Source of the DNA: Asterella californica
Taxonomy: Eukaryota > Streptophyta > Marchantiopsida > Marchantiales > Aytoniaceae
Assembly: GCA_036924285.1 (NCBI GenBank)
Contig: JAYKYS010000011.1
Location: forward strand, 6,138,001 to 6,202,000
Direction: 5' to 3'
Length of the DNA stretch: 64,000 nucleotides
Shown here: positions 23,677 to 35,510 of the stretch, piece after piece
Layout of the letters: the number at the start of each line of letters is the position of its first letter
Numbering within the stretch: the first letter of the stretch is position 1
Program-made: the position numbers and the translations under genes
The notes under the pieces: model-generated
Seen by the model: only the letters and a program-made list of their open reading frames with translations
Database searches by the model: none
What the model was told of the DNA's origin: nothing

Positions 23677-24177
23677 AAGGAAGAGAAAATAATATGCATC
23701 CAAACTGCACTTTTAGGAAAACGGAGGAAAAAGATAAACATTTAAACAGACAATCAAAATAGTCATGAACAATTGGCTGAAAATTGTCTTCAAAAAATAT
23801 TTAGTGAAAAATATAGTGTACTACATCGCACAGTAACGAGAAAATTACTGCTAAACAGGATTTGCAAATTGTGACTTGTGTGAAAGTTCTATAAATTATT
23901 TTTACTAAATTTAAAATATTAAATTAAAATCAATAAATTAAAATTCACTTAATAATTTGATTATACATGCTCACTTCAATTATACAAAACTCATAAGTGA
24001 CTCACACAAACAGAACCTTTCTCTGGTATAAAGATCTATCACTCTCACTAGTAAAAATAGTTTTAATTTCTAAGCTTTCATTTATAATCTAACCTTTCCA
24101 AGTAAAAAATATTAGGACATAAATTAAAGCTCTTTGCATATTCGCCTCTTCCAAATTGGGAAGAGGTGAATATGCAA
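23677..24177. mobile_element. Short non-autonomous element with palindromic end (copy at 23.7-24.2 kb)
   Basis: The left end reads GGAAGAGAAAATAATATGC followed by ATCCAAACTGCAC, and the right end is the palindrome pair described at 24079-24177. A second copy with the same left-end words (ATATGCATCCAAACT) and an A-type palindrome at its right end lies at about 32510-32962. No coding sequence is inside. Element limits are inferred from the two copies, and I found no clear target-site duplication. Confidence 0.45.
24079..24177. repeat. Palindrome pair, order A then B
   Basis: The B palindrome (24134-24177) has 19-bp arms, left TTGCATATTCGCCTCTTCC and right GGAAGAGGTGAATATGCAA, with one mismatch and a 6-base loop. 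The A palindrome to its left (about 24079-24127) is decayed but keeps TTTATAATCTAACCTTTCC and a right arm ending in ATAAATTAA. Confidence 0.8.
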
Positions 24178-25495
24178 TGAACAAAATAAAACATCAAGTT
24201 ATAGCCTTTTATTTCTACATGAAACAGCAACACTACATGCCAGTATTTCTTGGAAAAACGATCAACGAGAACACGTTAGATTCGTTGCTGGAAAGTACGT
24301 TCGAGTGTGCAAGCAAATGTGTAGCTCCTTACTCAAGTGGTCTGAATGGATGCCGAAAACGAACTTTGATGGTGTGGTCCCAAACATTAGTTCCTTTCGT
24401 CTAGTGGAGAATGATAATGATAATATTCGATGATGGTACATCAAAAGGAGCTCTTTAACTTCCCCGGGGGGAATTACTACGGTAGTGAAGGCGACGGGGC
24501 ATTTCAAAATTTGGTGAGTTTTTAAGGAAAAGATAGACTCTAAGTAACCACAAAGCAACAATTTTTATTCTTTATTCTTTTATTGAGAAGAGAATCCGCA
24601 ATGAACAAAAGCAACTGTTTAGAATGGATGGATACAAAGAGATTTTTGCTACGAGGGAGGATATTCACCCATGTACACAGAAGTGTAGATGAGGTGTAAT
24701 CTATATTCCCTTCTGACGAAAATGGTTAGAATATAAATTAATGTCTACCCAGAATGACATGTATTGACAATGAATATCTCGGACTTATATTCCAGGAATG
24801 CATCAGCCCGCTCTCCACTTATGGGTTCTCTCCGGTTGAGTTGGTTACTCCAGGACTGGTTAACATATAATATTTATAAATTAATCAATTTTCAAAATAA
24901 CTTATTAAAATAAATTTTTATAACACTTCCACGTTTTCTGATAAGAGAAAACGGAATTCACTGTACAAGGTTGTGGGGAAGAAAATTTGCTTAACCAACA
25001 CCCAATATAACAAATACCGTGAAAATACCCACATAATGAATTCACCCATACATAACTACCGCAGTGAATTTGCTTAACCAGTACCCGGCGGGTGAAGACG
25101 TTACTGCAGAATGACATAGTTCAGAAAAGATCGGTGATCTAAGCAACTGCTAGAATAAGATGATCATTTAAAAGCATTCAGGCACTCTATCCCTTCACTG
25201 CGAAGAGCGAAGCATCACGTTTTGCCCTCTAATCCACTCCTTCTCTATGCAAGAAGAACATGTACATGCCAAAAATTTCTATTTATTGTGTGTTAAATCT
25301 CGGCTGTTGTGGTGGGAATAATCTTTTGCACCAGACATTCACCCACTAGATGCTGTTTAAGTAAATTAGAGACTAACCCGTCCTTAAAACCCGTCTTTTG
25401 TAAATGATTAAACAAAAACCTCTTGATACAAAAAGAATTTGCTAAGACTTGAAATATTTCAGTTTAGAGTGTACTTTAGATGTTTTTGAGAAGCA
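24178..25495. other. No supported gene
   Basis: AT-rich sequence between two palindrome pairs of opposite order. Frames at 24156-24404 (+) and 24561-24262 (-) overlap each other and show no homology. Confidence 0.5.
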
Positions 25496-25570
25496 TGCAT
25501 ATTTAACCTTTTCCAAGTTCGGAAGAGGGGTGCATGACCCTTCCTGTTGGAGGGGATAAGACATAAATTA
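25496..25570. repeat. Palindrome pair, order B then A (decayed)
   Basis: B is at 25496-25536, TGCATATTTAACCTTTTCC then loop AAGTTC then GGAAGAGGGGTGCATGA. A is at 25537-25570, with CCCTTCC, a short loop, then GGAGGGGATAAGACATAAATT. The order is the mirror of 24079-24177. Confidence 0.65.
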
Positions 25571-25793
25571 GAGAACTTTTAAATAATTTTATTACTCGTG
25601 GATTCAAAGTTTTATGGCATCAGGGAGCGCTTGTAGATGTTGTTTGTATGAGTTTTGTCTCCTGTGATAACATGTGTATAGTGCATGTAACAAAGAACTA
25701 TTTTATTTAGATATGTTATTTTTATCTTCTCTCTCCACATAACTCCACGCAACTGTTAATCAACGTTCAGTTTTGATGTCTGCGCTTTATTTC

Positions 25794-25858
25794 ACTAAAC
25801 TTCAGTAAACACTAAATCAGCTTTATTCAAACTAAACTTCAGTAAACACTAAGTCAGT
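25794..25858. repeat. 37-bp tandem duplication
   Basis: ACTAAACTTCAGTAAACACT at 25794 and again at 25831, followed by AAATCAG and AAGTCAG. Confidence 0.85.
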
Positions 25859-28239
25859 TGTTAAGCCAATGATCAATGATATTTTATTCCCGTTTGTCTT
25901 CTTCCTTCTCTAGGACAAAACGTCACTTTGGATGAATATTATATTTAGCTGTCCAGAAATACTTGCTCGTTAGATTTCCCTGTATAAATGATGATGGTTC
26001 GGAACCACGTCTGCGCAAGTTTAACCGGAAATTTTTTTTCTTTTTTTCTTTAAACGACGACGGTGCATCGGGAGAACTTTATTAACGAGAAGAAAAATGA
26101 GATAAAAGAGAATCACCGACTGCCAGCGAAACCCGAACCCAGTACGAACACCCAGAGTCGACCTTTATTTCGAAAGCGAGGTAACCGTGCACATTCACCT
26201 CCATCATTTATCTATGGAGGAGATATATATATAGGAAGGATTAGGTAATAAATTAACTCATAATAAATGAATGTAGAAATAGTTTCAGTTTCTCTGACTT
26301 ATATCTTCAGCAGCACAGCAGTCTACTCATATTCTATGGTTTATATCCTGGTCTTTTCGAGTTTTCGTACATGGACTTAATAGTTAATCTTTATTAATTA
26401 TTTTAATTATTTTTATCTACTTGGTATATTTTTTTAATTTCTATATTTTCTGATATCATTAATAGAGAAAAAGTTCCCCAGAAGTTAGTTTATCGATTAA
26501 TAGTGTATGAATAAGAACAGAAGTTTATCCAATATTTAGTACATCAATCATCACAAAGATATAGTAAATATATGCTATGTATAGGATTTATGACCTCCAC
26601 GAATAATAAGAATTTTGGACTATTCAGCAATAGAATTTATAATATCAGGTGCCAATAAAAAGATCAAAAGAATATTACAAGAATCGTAATTTGATTATTT
26701 TATCTTATTACATGAATAATGGCTATGCTTATAATTAAGCTTAAAGAGTAGTTCTAAGATCATACCCTATGATAACTTAAGGTAGAGATATGTATCTCTT
26801 AATGACTGTAAATGATTCCCATATAAGATAATATTGTGTCAGTTATATGAAAATATTTTTATTGATATCATAAACAGTTATCAAAGTTTATTTGCATAGA
26901 TATCAACATCAGTTTTTATGTTTCTATAGAAATCGAAGTTTGGTTGTTTTAAAACCTTTTACCCACTAAAGAGAAGGTCGATTTTTTCTTATATAAAAAG
27001 AACTCTTTTAATATCAGAAAGTGATTCTCTTGATCTCCTCACACTTGATCCTGATATCAGAAGCATGGTAATATTTTATTAATAGAATGATACAATTTAT
27101 GTCTAATTATATATATATATTATCTATGCAAGCTTTTATGATATATCGTTGAAGCTACTACATGTGCTAGTAAACGTGCCAAGCTATTTATGAGGCGAGG
27201 AAGTTTTGTATAGCTATTTGACTTCTTGGAGTCATAATATATGATGGATGGAGATGAAGAAGATTGGATTATGATGAGCTTGAGAGGGATATCAAGCAAC
27301 AAGAGTGCACAAACTTGTAGCGAGTTTCAAATGGATTTTGATTGTTGGACAAATAGACTTTAATTGTAAAAATCAACTATGTATGAAGAAAAATATAAAA
27401 TGTATGTTAATAAAGGATAATGACATCTCAAGAGGTTTACCAAACCACTTGCAGAGGCAAGCCACAAATCAAAAATATTTTATTTTATTTCAGTTAAATA
27501 TAAGAAAATGTTGAATTTTTTATAATTTATTTTACTTTAAAAATTGATATATAAAATACCTTCTTTATACGAAATAAGATTTTCACATTTTTGCTCTTCA
27601 GAATAAACTTACTATATTTTACTCACACCTATGTTTAACGAAATTAACTCTCCATAAATAACATACCTAACTAGCTTATAAGCATTATAGGCTTAGAACT
27701 AACCTTACTGAACAATGTGAGATTGGTTGCTTTGGATAGCTAAACAAAGTTGTAGGAGTGAGTTCTTTGAAGAGGTCAGTCTTAGTAAATATCAAGTAAC
27801 ACGTATGAACGTTGTTACATTAAACACTCCTATTTTTTGTTAAATGAAATAATTTAGTTTCTAAATGTCAAATATAAGATATAATATAAGTATTTTTTAT
27901 TTAGTATTTACATATTATTTGATGAAATTATTTGTTTAAGTTTAATTTTATATTTTATATATGAACTTATTTGATGATGAGTAGTCTATCAGCAACCAAG
28001 AACTGATATCAAGAATCTCTTGATATGAGTAAAAATTAAAAGATAGATATAAAACTCGATAACTATATTTGAGAGAGTTTTAGAAGTCGATAACTATAAC
28101 TTGGATAGTTATAGAAGTTGATATCTATCTCCTGATATCAAAAGGTTTTTTCTTGATGTCAATTGCTGATTATTGATAGCGTTATCATTCTCAAATTATT
28201 TTACATTGATTTATACTTTTGTTAGTTATCGGGTCAGGA
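25859..28239. other. AT-rich sequence without a supported gene
   Basis: Contains a partial A-type half-palindrome at about 26231-26258 (GGAAGGATTAGGTAATAAATT), a small TA-rich run near 27107-27120 and only short frames. The earlier part, near 26063-26248, reads as a 61-residue frame without homology. Confidence 0.5.
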
Positions 28240-28600
28240 GGTACTAAGTCTTACTGTTAAGAGGTAAAATGCATTAAACTACACACTACTATAATAAACA
28301 ACTCTTAATGGATTCAAAATAAAAATACCCACTATCTTCTCAAATCCTTGAGTACATATTTAAAAGAAAGAATACATCACTTCATAGTTTGTGTCTACTT
28401 CCATATACGTATAACATATAAGATATCCAATCAGAGAATAATCTATAGAATGTATACAATACTCTATATATAAAGTACAAATGGAGGAATTTATTACATC
28501 TCCAATCAAAGAATTAAATAATGAATCAGTTATTTTGAAATGATTTAAAATTTTAGTATAAAATGGATTTTTTTTAGAGTTCATTTGTTCGATTCTTGGA
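28240..28600. repeat. Dispersed repeat, homologous to 33.87-34.15 kb
   Basis: Diverged direct copy of 33870-34150. Shared blocks include AGAGGTAAAAT, GGATTCAAAATAAA, TCCTTGAGTACAT or TCTTAAGTACAT, CACTTCATAGT, TTTATTACAT, CAATCAAAGA, TTAGTATAAAATG and AGAGTTCATTTGTTC. Confidence 0.75.
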
Positions 28601-29810
28601 TAGACTTGTTGTGTAGATTGAGTTCTGATGTCGTGAGAGAAAGATGGGGCTATATCAACTGTCAATTTTTTTGTTTAGATCTTATGATGTATATTGAACG
28701 TGTTCATTTCCAACAATTTATAACAACTCTCATTGGCATAAACTTACAGTGTAAGTTATGCTCTCGCTTGTTGGTGTGATCTTATGTATTATCTCTTACT
28801 ATCAAGATGAAATCTTATCATTCTCATCTTACTTTGAGAGAAGATGAACTTGAATTAGCTCTCACCCTTTAGCTTTAACACTGAAACAATACACATTTGT
28901 CGATCCAAAGTCATATATCGAGCACTCGTTGTAAGAATTTTAGAAAAGAGAACTATCAAGAGATCATTTTATTACATAATATTTTTTTGATCCTAATTAT
29001 GATTACTCAATGTTTTGATGTAAACTCGTGTGATTGATCCTCAACTATGAGATAGAATCCGCTTAAGTTGAAGAGAGCTTTGAGAAGATTTCTAAAATAT
29101 TAGTATGCTTTGACGCACATCAATCACTAACCACAATCAGAAGACACACCCTTTCTCAAATGAGAAGTTTTTGATACGAGTAATCAAGATATTAAGTTCT
29201 TTTCTCTCAACTAGTTGACATCAAGAAGGTTAAGAGAGATCTTTTGAGATAAGCAATGGAGACTTGGTGTAGGATACGAGTGATTTGTAAGAATAAAATG
29301 TTAAAGGCTTGTAATTAAATTACTAGTTCTTCACATGTACAAAAGCAATCCTTTTTTCTGAAATTGTGAGTTTTGAGATGCATGAATTTGAAGATTTTGA
29401 GATCGAGTATTTGTGGAAATTTTGTGAGATCTGTGTGTTTGTGTAGTAATCTTGTTGTTGAAGATTATGAAAAGCAAAAGTTTCTATCTTTCCCAAAGTG
29501 ACTCTCATCTCGACAACGTGGAGCTCGATCTTTTCCTAGTTGTATTTGTGTGTGAAACCATGGAAGACATTATACACTTTAGATGCACTCGAGGATCATG
29601 AAAAAACTATAAACATAGTGTAAAGTGGTCACAATAGTCTAGCATATAAGAAACAAACAATAAACTTTTATCTTTAAACTACTTGATCCGAACATGCCAA
29701 ATCTTTTCTTCTGGAAGATCTTGTCACTAAAAATGCATGTGCATACTATATATGTTTAAGAGGAGTTTTAGAGTCCCCAATCGATTGATTTTGTTGTCTA
29801 ATAGTCTTCC
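28601..29810. other. No supported gene
   Basis: AT-rich sequence with short frames only. Confidence 0.5.
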
Positions 29811-29910
29811 TTGCATATTCGTCTCTTCCAAGTTCGGAAGAGAAGAATATGCAAAGAGAATTAATTTATATCTTAAATTTTCTTTTTGGAAGGTTTAGGT
29901 TATAAATTAA
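29811..29910. repeat. Palindrome pair, order B then A
   Basis: B (29811-29854) has arms TTGCATATTCGTCTCTTCC and GGAAGAGAAGAATATGCAA with one mismatch and loop AAGTTC. A (29861-29910) starts TTAATTTATATCTTAAA and ends TTTAGGTTATAAATTAA. Confidence 0.85.
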
Positions 29911-30003
29911 AACTTGCAAGGTTGAAAATACTCTATTCGTGTAAGTGACAGCTATTTATATCAAATGAAGGTTCTGTTCCAGTGATCCGCTTATGGGTTT
30001 AAC

Positions 30004-30117
30004 TCACGAGAAAGTACCAAATGTAATGATGGTGCCCAGGTGAGATCTAAATTTATAGTGAAATGACCTTTAATCAAAATCAAAATCACTTCACTATAAA
30101 TTGCTATTTTCTCGTGA
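30004..30117. repeat. Interrupted inverted repeat
   Basis: Outer arms TCACGAGAAA (30004-30013) and TTTCTCGTGA (30108-30117). Inner arms AATTTATAGTGAA (30050-30062) and TTCACTATAAATT (30090-30102), both exact. Confidence 0.75.
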
Positions 30118-30142
30118 CTCTGCGCTTTACGTTTTCTCCGCA

Positions 30143-30249
30143 TGCATTTTTCACTCATCTGTATTTTAAGGCTGCTGTAAGCCTTAAATACATGATTATT
30201 TTTCACACACTGCATTTTTCACTCATCTGTATTTTAAGGCTACTGTAAG
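30143..30249. repeat. 68-bp-spaced direct duplication
   Basis: TGCATTTTTCACTCATCTGT followed by ATTTTAAGGCTGCTGTAAG at 30143, and again at 30211 with one base changed. Confidence 0.85.
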
Positions 30250-30732
30250 TCAATCACACATTATTATTTTTTGCCTGTTTAAACTTTTGTTTTTTCCCTC
30301 CATTTTCTTGTTTGTGAACTTTGGATGCTTATTTATTTAGTCGCTTTTCATGTGAGTTATGAGTGGCATAAGATCCAAGTGATGTCTACTTATTTTATTG
30401 GTAGTCAATGTAATCCAATTTTTAAGGAGAGTTTAAACTTAAGGATTGCTGAACTCCTGTCCCCATTCTTATCCCCACAACCCATGGTCTAAAGCTGAAC
30501 TATAAAAAATGACAACGACAACAAGTGAATTGTATTTAATTATGATCTATAATGTTTGCTGATAAACAAACTTTCTCTACTGAAATCTGTGATATATCTA
30601 AACTTCCGATTACGATAGTACAATGAACATGCATTGCTTTGGCGAGAACTTCTTTTTTGTGCTTGTTGTTTGTTCAGTTTTACATTTCAACGTCCAACTT
30701 TTTGGAGATTGTGCATTTCATTCACCATAGAA

Positions 30733-31701
30733 TATGATGGATGATGATGGAGCGGTAACAGAAGAATGACCATTAGCGAATTCGAAAAATCATGGTCACT
30801 GTTCTGAAGCAAAAATTGTCAGATTGAACTCCTCTCCAATATTTGAAGTTGACAGTTGCAAAGAGAAAAGAATGTGAGTTGGTAATATGTGGCTTTGGAC
30901 AAAAAGAAAAATGAAGAGAAGTTGCAATACGTGGAAAAATCTAGCTGTTGTTCTTTGGGCTGAAGGCGTTCAAAATCCTATTCGAAATGAGATGCAGTGC
31001 AAGAAAATACGGGACAAGCTTCAGAAAAAACTTTAGAAAATGGTGTATGATTACGAACGACAAATTCCTTCTGGTCATTCGTCATACTATGAGATGTTAC
31101 AGTGGACTGTACGAGAAAAGGATTGCCTTCAAATCTGTCCTCAGATCTATTTTTTGAGATAGTAGATTGGCTTCATCACAAAGCAGAGGTCGATCCCATT
31201 GTCTTGATTTGATAGATTATTCGTGCTTACACTTGAGACTTGTGTTGATTACATAACAGATCCACAAGTGCTCGATGTCACCAATTCATATAAAACACAT
31301 GATATTGTTTTAGCTAGCTTGGAGGAAAACATAAATACAAATGAAACATATGCACCACTTATAACACATGGTCCAGAGGTGGATCCCGTTGAGAACTCGA
31401 GTGTTTCACATTCTAAGACCAAGAGGAAGGAAAAATGTACAAGCATCGAGATGCAAGAGGTATCTTGGACTCCTCTACTGCATTTTGGGAAGTCTTGAAA
31501 AAAGACATGCAAACGGAGCTTATCACCACCGAGCGTTCTTTTAGGTTGCAACAAGAACTATTTGAGTTCAATAAACAATGTCAGCTAGTGCAAGCAACAA
31601 GTTTTCACAAAATTGCATATACTTTTGTGACTTTAGCTGTTTTTCAACCACGTCTTCATACGTACTTAACTGATGTGCAAGACTCAAATGACCAGCATTG
31701 A
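30733..31701 (+). pseudogene. Decayed Myb/SANT-like (trihelix) protein of a PIF/Harbinger element
   Basis: In one plus-strand frame (about 30925-31155) the sequence reads WKNLAVVLWAEG, then QCKKIRDKLQKKL, a stop, and KMVYDYERQIPSGHSSYYEM. This is the W...L...G...QCxxKxxxLxKxY layout of plant trihelix/Myb-SANT-like DNA-binding domains. Further right, two overlapping frames (31223-31498 and 31435-31701) need a frameshift to join and give a Glu/Gln-rich helical tail with FWEVLKKDMQTEL. Stops and shifts show it is dead. In PIF/Harbinger elements such a protein is the second, DNA-binding partner of the transposase, and the transposase relic lies 0.5 kb away on the other strand. Confidence 0.6.
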
Positions 31702-32169
31702 TAGGACAGATCAGTATTGAACTTTATTGTGAAGGTTTTGTTACTTCTTGAGACATTTCAGCCTCGTAATGCTTTTGACTTTCTTTTCAGTACCATAGTC
31801 TGATCTGAAAGAATTAAAGATGTATTATGAGTACGCTCATCTGTATAGCTCGTATTACATCCAGCGATTGCATTACTGGAGGGTATTTTGTTTCTTGAAC
31901 TGTATACTTTTGAAAGAATATAAAGTAAATCCCGATATCCACCCTAAGGAGTTTTCAATCATAATCATAGAATGACAATATATATAATGTTAGGAAAAGA
32001 ACACCCTAAGGCTTTTCCAATGATAATCAAAGAATGATAATATATATAATGTGAGAAAAAAGAAATCATGCTTTTGAACAGATAAAAATTAAATAAATAA
32101 TTTTATATTTATGTAATAAAATAAAAAAAATTAGAATAGTTAGTTCATACAAGCTCTTGTTGCTCCATT
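31702..32169. other. Spacer between two Harbinger relics
   Basis: AT-rich. It includes a short near-duplication: CACCCTAAGGAGTTTTCAAT near 31940 resembles CACCCTAAGGCTTTTCCAAT near 32001, and each is followed by TGATAATATATATAATGT-like sequence. Confidence 0.5.
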
Positions 32170-33430
32170 TGTCATCATGACATTACATTTCTACTTCTCT
32201 ACATGATCCATTCTGCTCCAAGTGTTCTTGAGGGAGAATAAAATCCATCAGCCTTTCTGTTTGTATTGACCCAACAACAATTTATGTATTGACGGAATGC
32301 TCATGTGGTATCCTGAAGGATAAGCTCCACCGTTAGAATATATTGAAAGATCACTGGAAATTCATTCAAGTACAATATCATGCAACAAACATAGACCATT
32401 ATTCTTAAACTGTTTGCTCTTGGTCCAAATACGATGCAATATGTCAAACTCATTTTAACCTACCAAGTGCTCTCTCAACACACATACGCCTTGAGAAACA
32501 GATATAGTTAATATGCATCCAAACTCCCGTTTTTGCTCATAGAAAGAAAAAGACAAACATCTGAAGAAAGTATAACATTTTCATGATGGATTGGTTGAAA
32601 GTTGATTTTAATGAATAGTAAAAAAGAACATTGACAGTAATTGTAAATATCGAATAGGGAAAGAAAACATCGACAGTTTGTTTTGATTCTGAGAACACAT
32701 GGAGCTCTGAGTAAATTTAAAAAGTCAAAACTATCTAAATTTACTCGACTAAATTAAAAACTCAAAACTATCTAAATTTAAAGTTTACATGACTTTATTA
32801 CACGTTATCATTGTAATCATGAAAACCCATAAACAAATCCCCGAGACTGAACCTCCTTCTGATACAAATGGTTCTGCTTTCCACGAGTACGAGATTTTTA
32901 ATTCCCCGGCTTTTAATTTATAGCCTAACCCTTCCAAGAGGAAGGGTTAAGAGATAAATTGCAACTTTCTCTCAAGAGCATTCGGAAACATATTCACTAG
33001 CCAATCAAAACTAGTGTAACCATCCTCAAGAATAATGTACTCCCTAAAACTTGCTTGACCAGATGATCAGACCATTCAACATGCTCAACATCTATGTAGA
33101 ATCGGGGGTTTCGTAATAGTATAGTACCGTGAACACTCGCATACCATCCAACAAACAAATCCAAAAACCGTAAGTCAGAATCCACAAATTTTTTCATGGG
33201 TATGCTTGTACGGTTTTTGAAGCCTTTATATGCTATGGGAGTTGGCTCGTAGTGGAAGTTCTATAAGAGAATGAATGAGTAGCATTGATAGCTCCACAAC
33301 TGTTGGGAAGTCTTTGCTGTCGAAACATGTAATCGTTTCTCTCCATCCTCTCCGGTACAGCTTATTGGAATGGCAAAGTCTATTGTTCTAATGTGGTCTG
33401 GAAATTCATTCACGCTTTAGTTCGTCAAGG
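32170..33430 (-). pseudogene. Decayed PIF/Harbinger DDE transposase (DDE_Tnp_4 type)
   Basis: The minus strand carries collinear pieces of a Harbinger transposase. LPNSCGAINATHSF (33310-33266) corresponds to the family's first-aspartate motif. KKFVDSDLRFLDLFVGWYAS followed by VHGTILLRNPRFY (33195-33090) corresponds to the second. YIILEDGYTSFDWLV lies near 33040-33000. After a nested insertion come RRMCVERALGRLK (near 32490-32450) and, in another frame, EFDILHRIWTKSKQF. The usual first Asp is Asn (GAINATH) and the Asp after the Val-His pair is Gly, so two catalytic acids are lost besides the frameshifts. Family assignment rests on these motifs in order and on known Harbinger alignments. Confidence 0.72.
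32510..32962. mobile_element. Short non-autonomous element nested in the transposase relic
   Basis: It interrupts the transposase between FDWLVNMFPN and RRMCVERALGRLK. The left-end words ATATGCATCCAAACT match the copy at 23.7 kb. The right end is an A palindrome at 32915-32960 (AATTTATAGCCTAACCCTTCC, loop, GGAAGGGTTAAGAGATAAATT). No B palindrome is present at this right end. Confidence 0.5.
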
Positions 33431-33442
33431 GAAACATCATCT

Positions 33443-33945
33443 GAAACCTTATAAATTTTATTTTAGAATAATAATTAATTGGTTCAATTCATTTTTAGAT
33501 TTTTTTCGTATTGTTTTGAAGGTATCATTTGTTTATAAATTAAATTTTCATTTTTCATAGACATAACTAGTTTAGACTAATCTTAAATTTTTTAGTTATC
33601 ATGCTTGAAGTAATAAGTTTTATGATCAAGAGGTAAAATAATACTACTATACTATAGAAATGTAAAAAACTATTTTTCAAAGGTTCTGGCATTAAAAAAT
33701 ATTTTTTATGAATTTTAATTCAGAATATTAATTAATTGGTTCATTTTTTAAAGATTTTGTGTGTATTGTTTTGAAGGTATCATTTGTTTATAAATTAAAT
33801 TTTCATTTTTCATAGACATAAATAGTTTAGACTTATCTTAAATTTTTTAGTTATCGTGCTTTGAAGTAATAAGTTTTATGATCAAGAGGTAAAATACTAC
33901 TACTACACTACAGAAATGTAGAAAACTATCAAAGGATTCAAAATA
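33443..33945. repeat. About 255-bp tandem duplication
   Basis: GAAGGTATCATTTGTTTATA occurs at about 33519 and 33774, with collinear flanks on both sides (TTAATTGGTTCA before; TTTTTCATAGACATAA, TTTTTTAGTTATC and TGATCAAGAGGTAAAAT after). Copies are roughly nine-tenths alike by eye. Confidence 0.85.
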
Positions 33946-34155
33946 AACACATGTAATCTCCTAAAGTCTTAAGTACATCTTTTAAATAATAAAGAATATA
34001 GTACTTCATAGTATCTGTCCTCTAATATAAAATAGAATAAACATAAGAGTTTATTACATTTTCAATCAAAGATTTGAATAATAAGTCACTTAGTTCAAAT
34101 TGATTTGAAAATGTTAGTATAAAATGAATTTTAATAGAGTTCATTTGTTCCATCG
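33946..34155. repeat. Continuation homologous to 28.3-28.6 kb
   Basis: Second copy of the dispersed repeat listed at 28240-28600, in direct orientation. It ends near AGAGTTCATTTGTTC. Confidence 0.7.
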
Positions 34156-35194
34156 TGTTTGTAATCTTACATAAAAGTTACCTCACTAGGCTGCCTCCGG
34201 TGGCTAATCTGTGCAGTCCAACAGCAGAAAAAAATTGAAAAAAAATTGAAAAAATGAAATGCGTCTATTTGGGAGTGTATGAAGTCCATTAGGAGGAAAG
34301 ATATATGTGTAAATCTGATCTCACTAAACTACATATATATTCAAAAGAGCATCGATCAACTCTAAAAGCTTTTGTGAATCTAATTGGATCAGACCTAGGA
34401 ATATCTTCTATATACCAAACACACACCAATCCACGGACCTAGGCTTGATATACCATGGACATGACAGAAATAGAGAATCAACTTCCAATATCTCCAAAAA
34501 TATAAAAGACCAGTTGACTATAAACCCAAAATCTGAAGATAATGATACTGTGTTGATAAGTAACATATCCATGTTGTCACTATCATGCTCAAAAGCAGAA
34601 ATGTAATCATCAGCACAAACTGCTGGCTTGGAGCCATAGTGAGAAGTTGTAAGTCCATGGGGAAAATATCTTTTTATAGTCGAATGAATTCACCATTTAT
34701 GCACGGAGACAAAAATGACTGAAATCTATTTTAAATCACATGGAAATATGAAATCATTGTGAACATCTGTCTTTCAAATTTATACATTTTGTTCTGACAT
34801 ATAATTTGCTACGTAAGTTTTCTAAACTAATTACAGATAAGCCTGTCATAACATATGCAGTGTTAGTTCGCTTTGCTTCTTGTTATATTGTTCTGATTTA
34901 GAGCTCAATCTCCCGGTCCCTACGCATGTGCCTTAGGCACTAGACCCTTAGCTAACACATGAAAGTCGTACTAACTGATAGAGGTTAAAATAATTTATGA
35001 TATAATCTTAATTTTAATTTTTTAAAAAGCCACTAATTTGAGCTAGATGAATAAGCAACCTTAATGATCTTCACTCCATGGTTGACTGGTTTGAAGGTGC
35101 AACAAAAATGGGTGTTTGCCGAGAGAAGAGAAAGGGACAGAGTCAAAGGTGGAGCATGATAATACCGGTGGCTGATAGGGCACCCCGCCTGCCA
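34156..35194. other. No supported gene
   Basis: AT-rich sequence with no frame above 70 residues and no repeat that I recognise. Confidence 0.5.
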
Positions 35195-35300
35195 GCGGAG
35201 AAATATGCATGCATGAACTTCTGAGAACTTTTGCTGGCTTGCTGTTATCCAGAAAAATTATAAATGTTACGAGAAAATTCTATAACAAACTGACAGGAAA
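35195..35300. repeat. Isolated copy of the 19.3-kb repeat unit
   Basis: ATATGCATGCATGAACTTCTGAGAACTTTTGCTGGCTTGCTGTTATC-type sequence (about 35203-35250) matches the start of the units at 19295-19340, followed by the AAAATTATAAATGTTA block. Confidence 0.65.
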
Positions 35301-35308
35301 ACTCAAAC

Positions 35309-35331
35309 TATTATATATATATATATATATT
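35309..35331. repeat. TA microsatellite
   Basis: A run of about ten TA dinucleotides. Confidence 0.9.
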
Positions 35332-35510
35332 TTAAGGGTTAACCAGAACCGAGAGAACCCATACATAAACCATAAAGAGAGCGCTGGTAGACCCGCTCCC
35401 CAAACTAAACTACATATGCTGGAGGATTATCTCTAAAAAAAACCACATGCTATCAAAAGTTTAATTTATTAAAACACAGAGTATAAAGCTGTTATGCGAG
35501 AGGTTAAAGC

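Noticed and set aside
24262..24561. Minus-strand 99-residue frame near the GC-rich CCCCGGGGGG word
   Set aside because: No homology, and it overlaps an equally long plus-strand frame.
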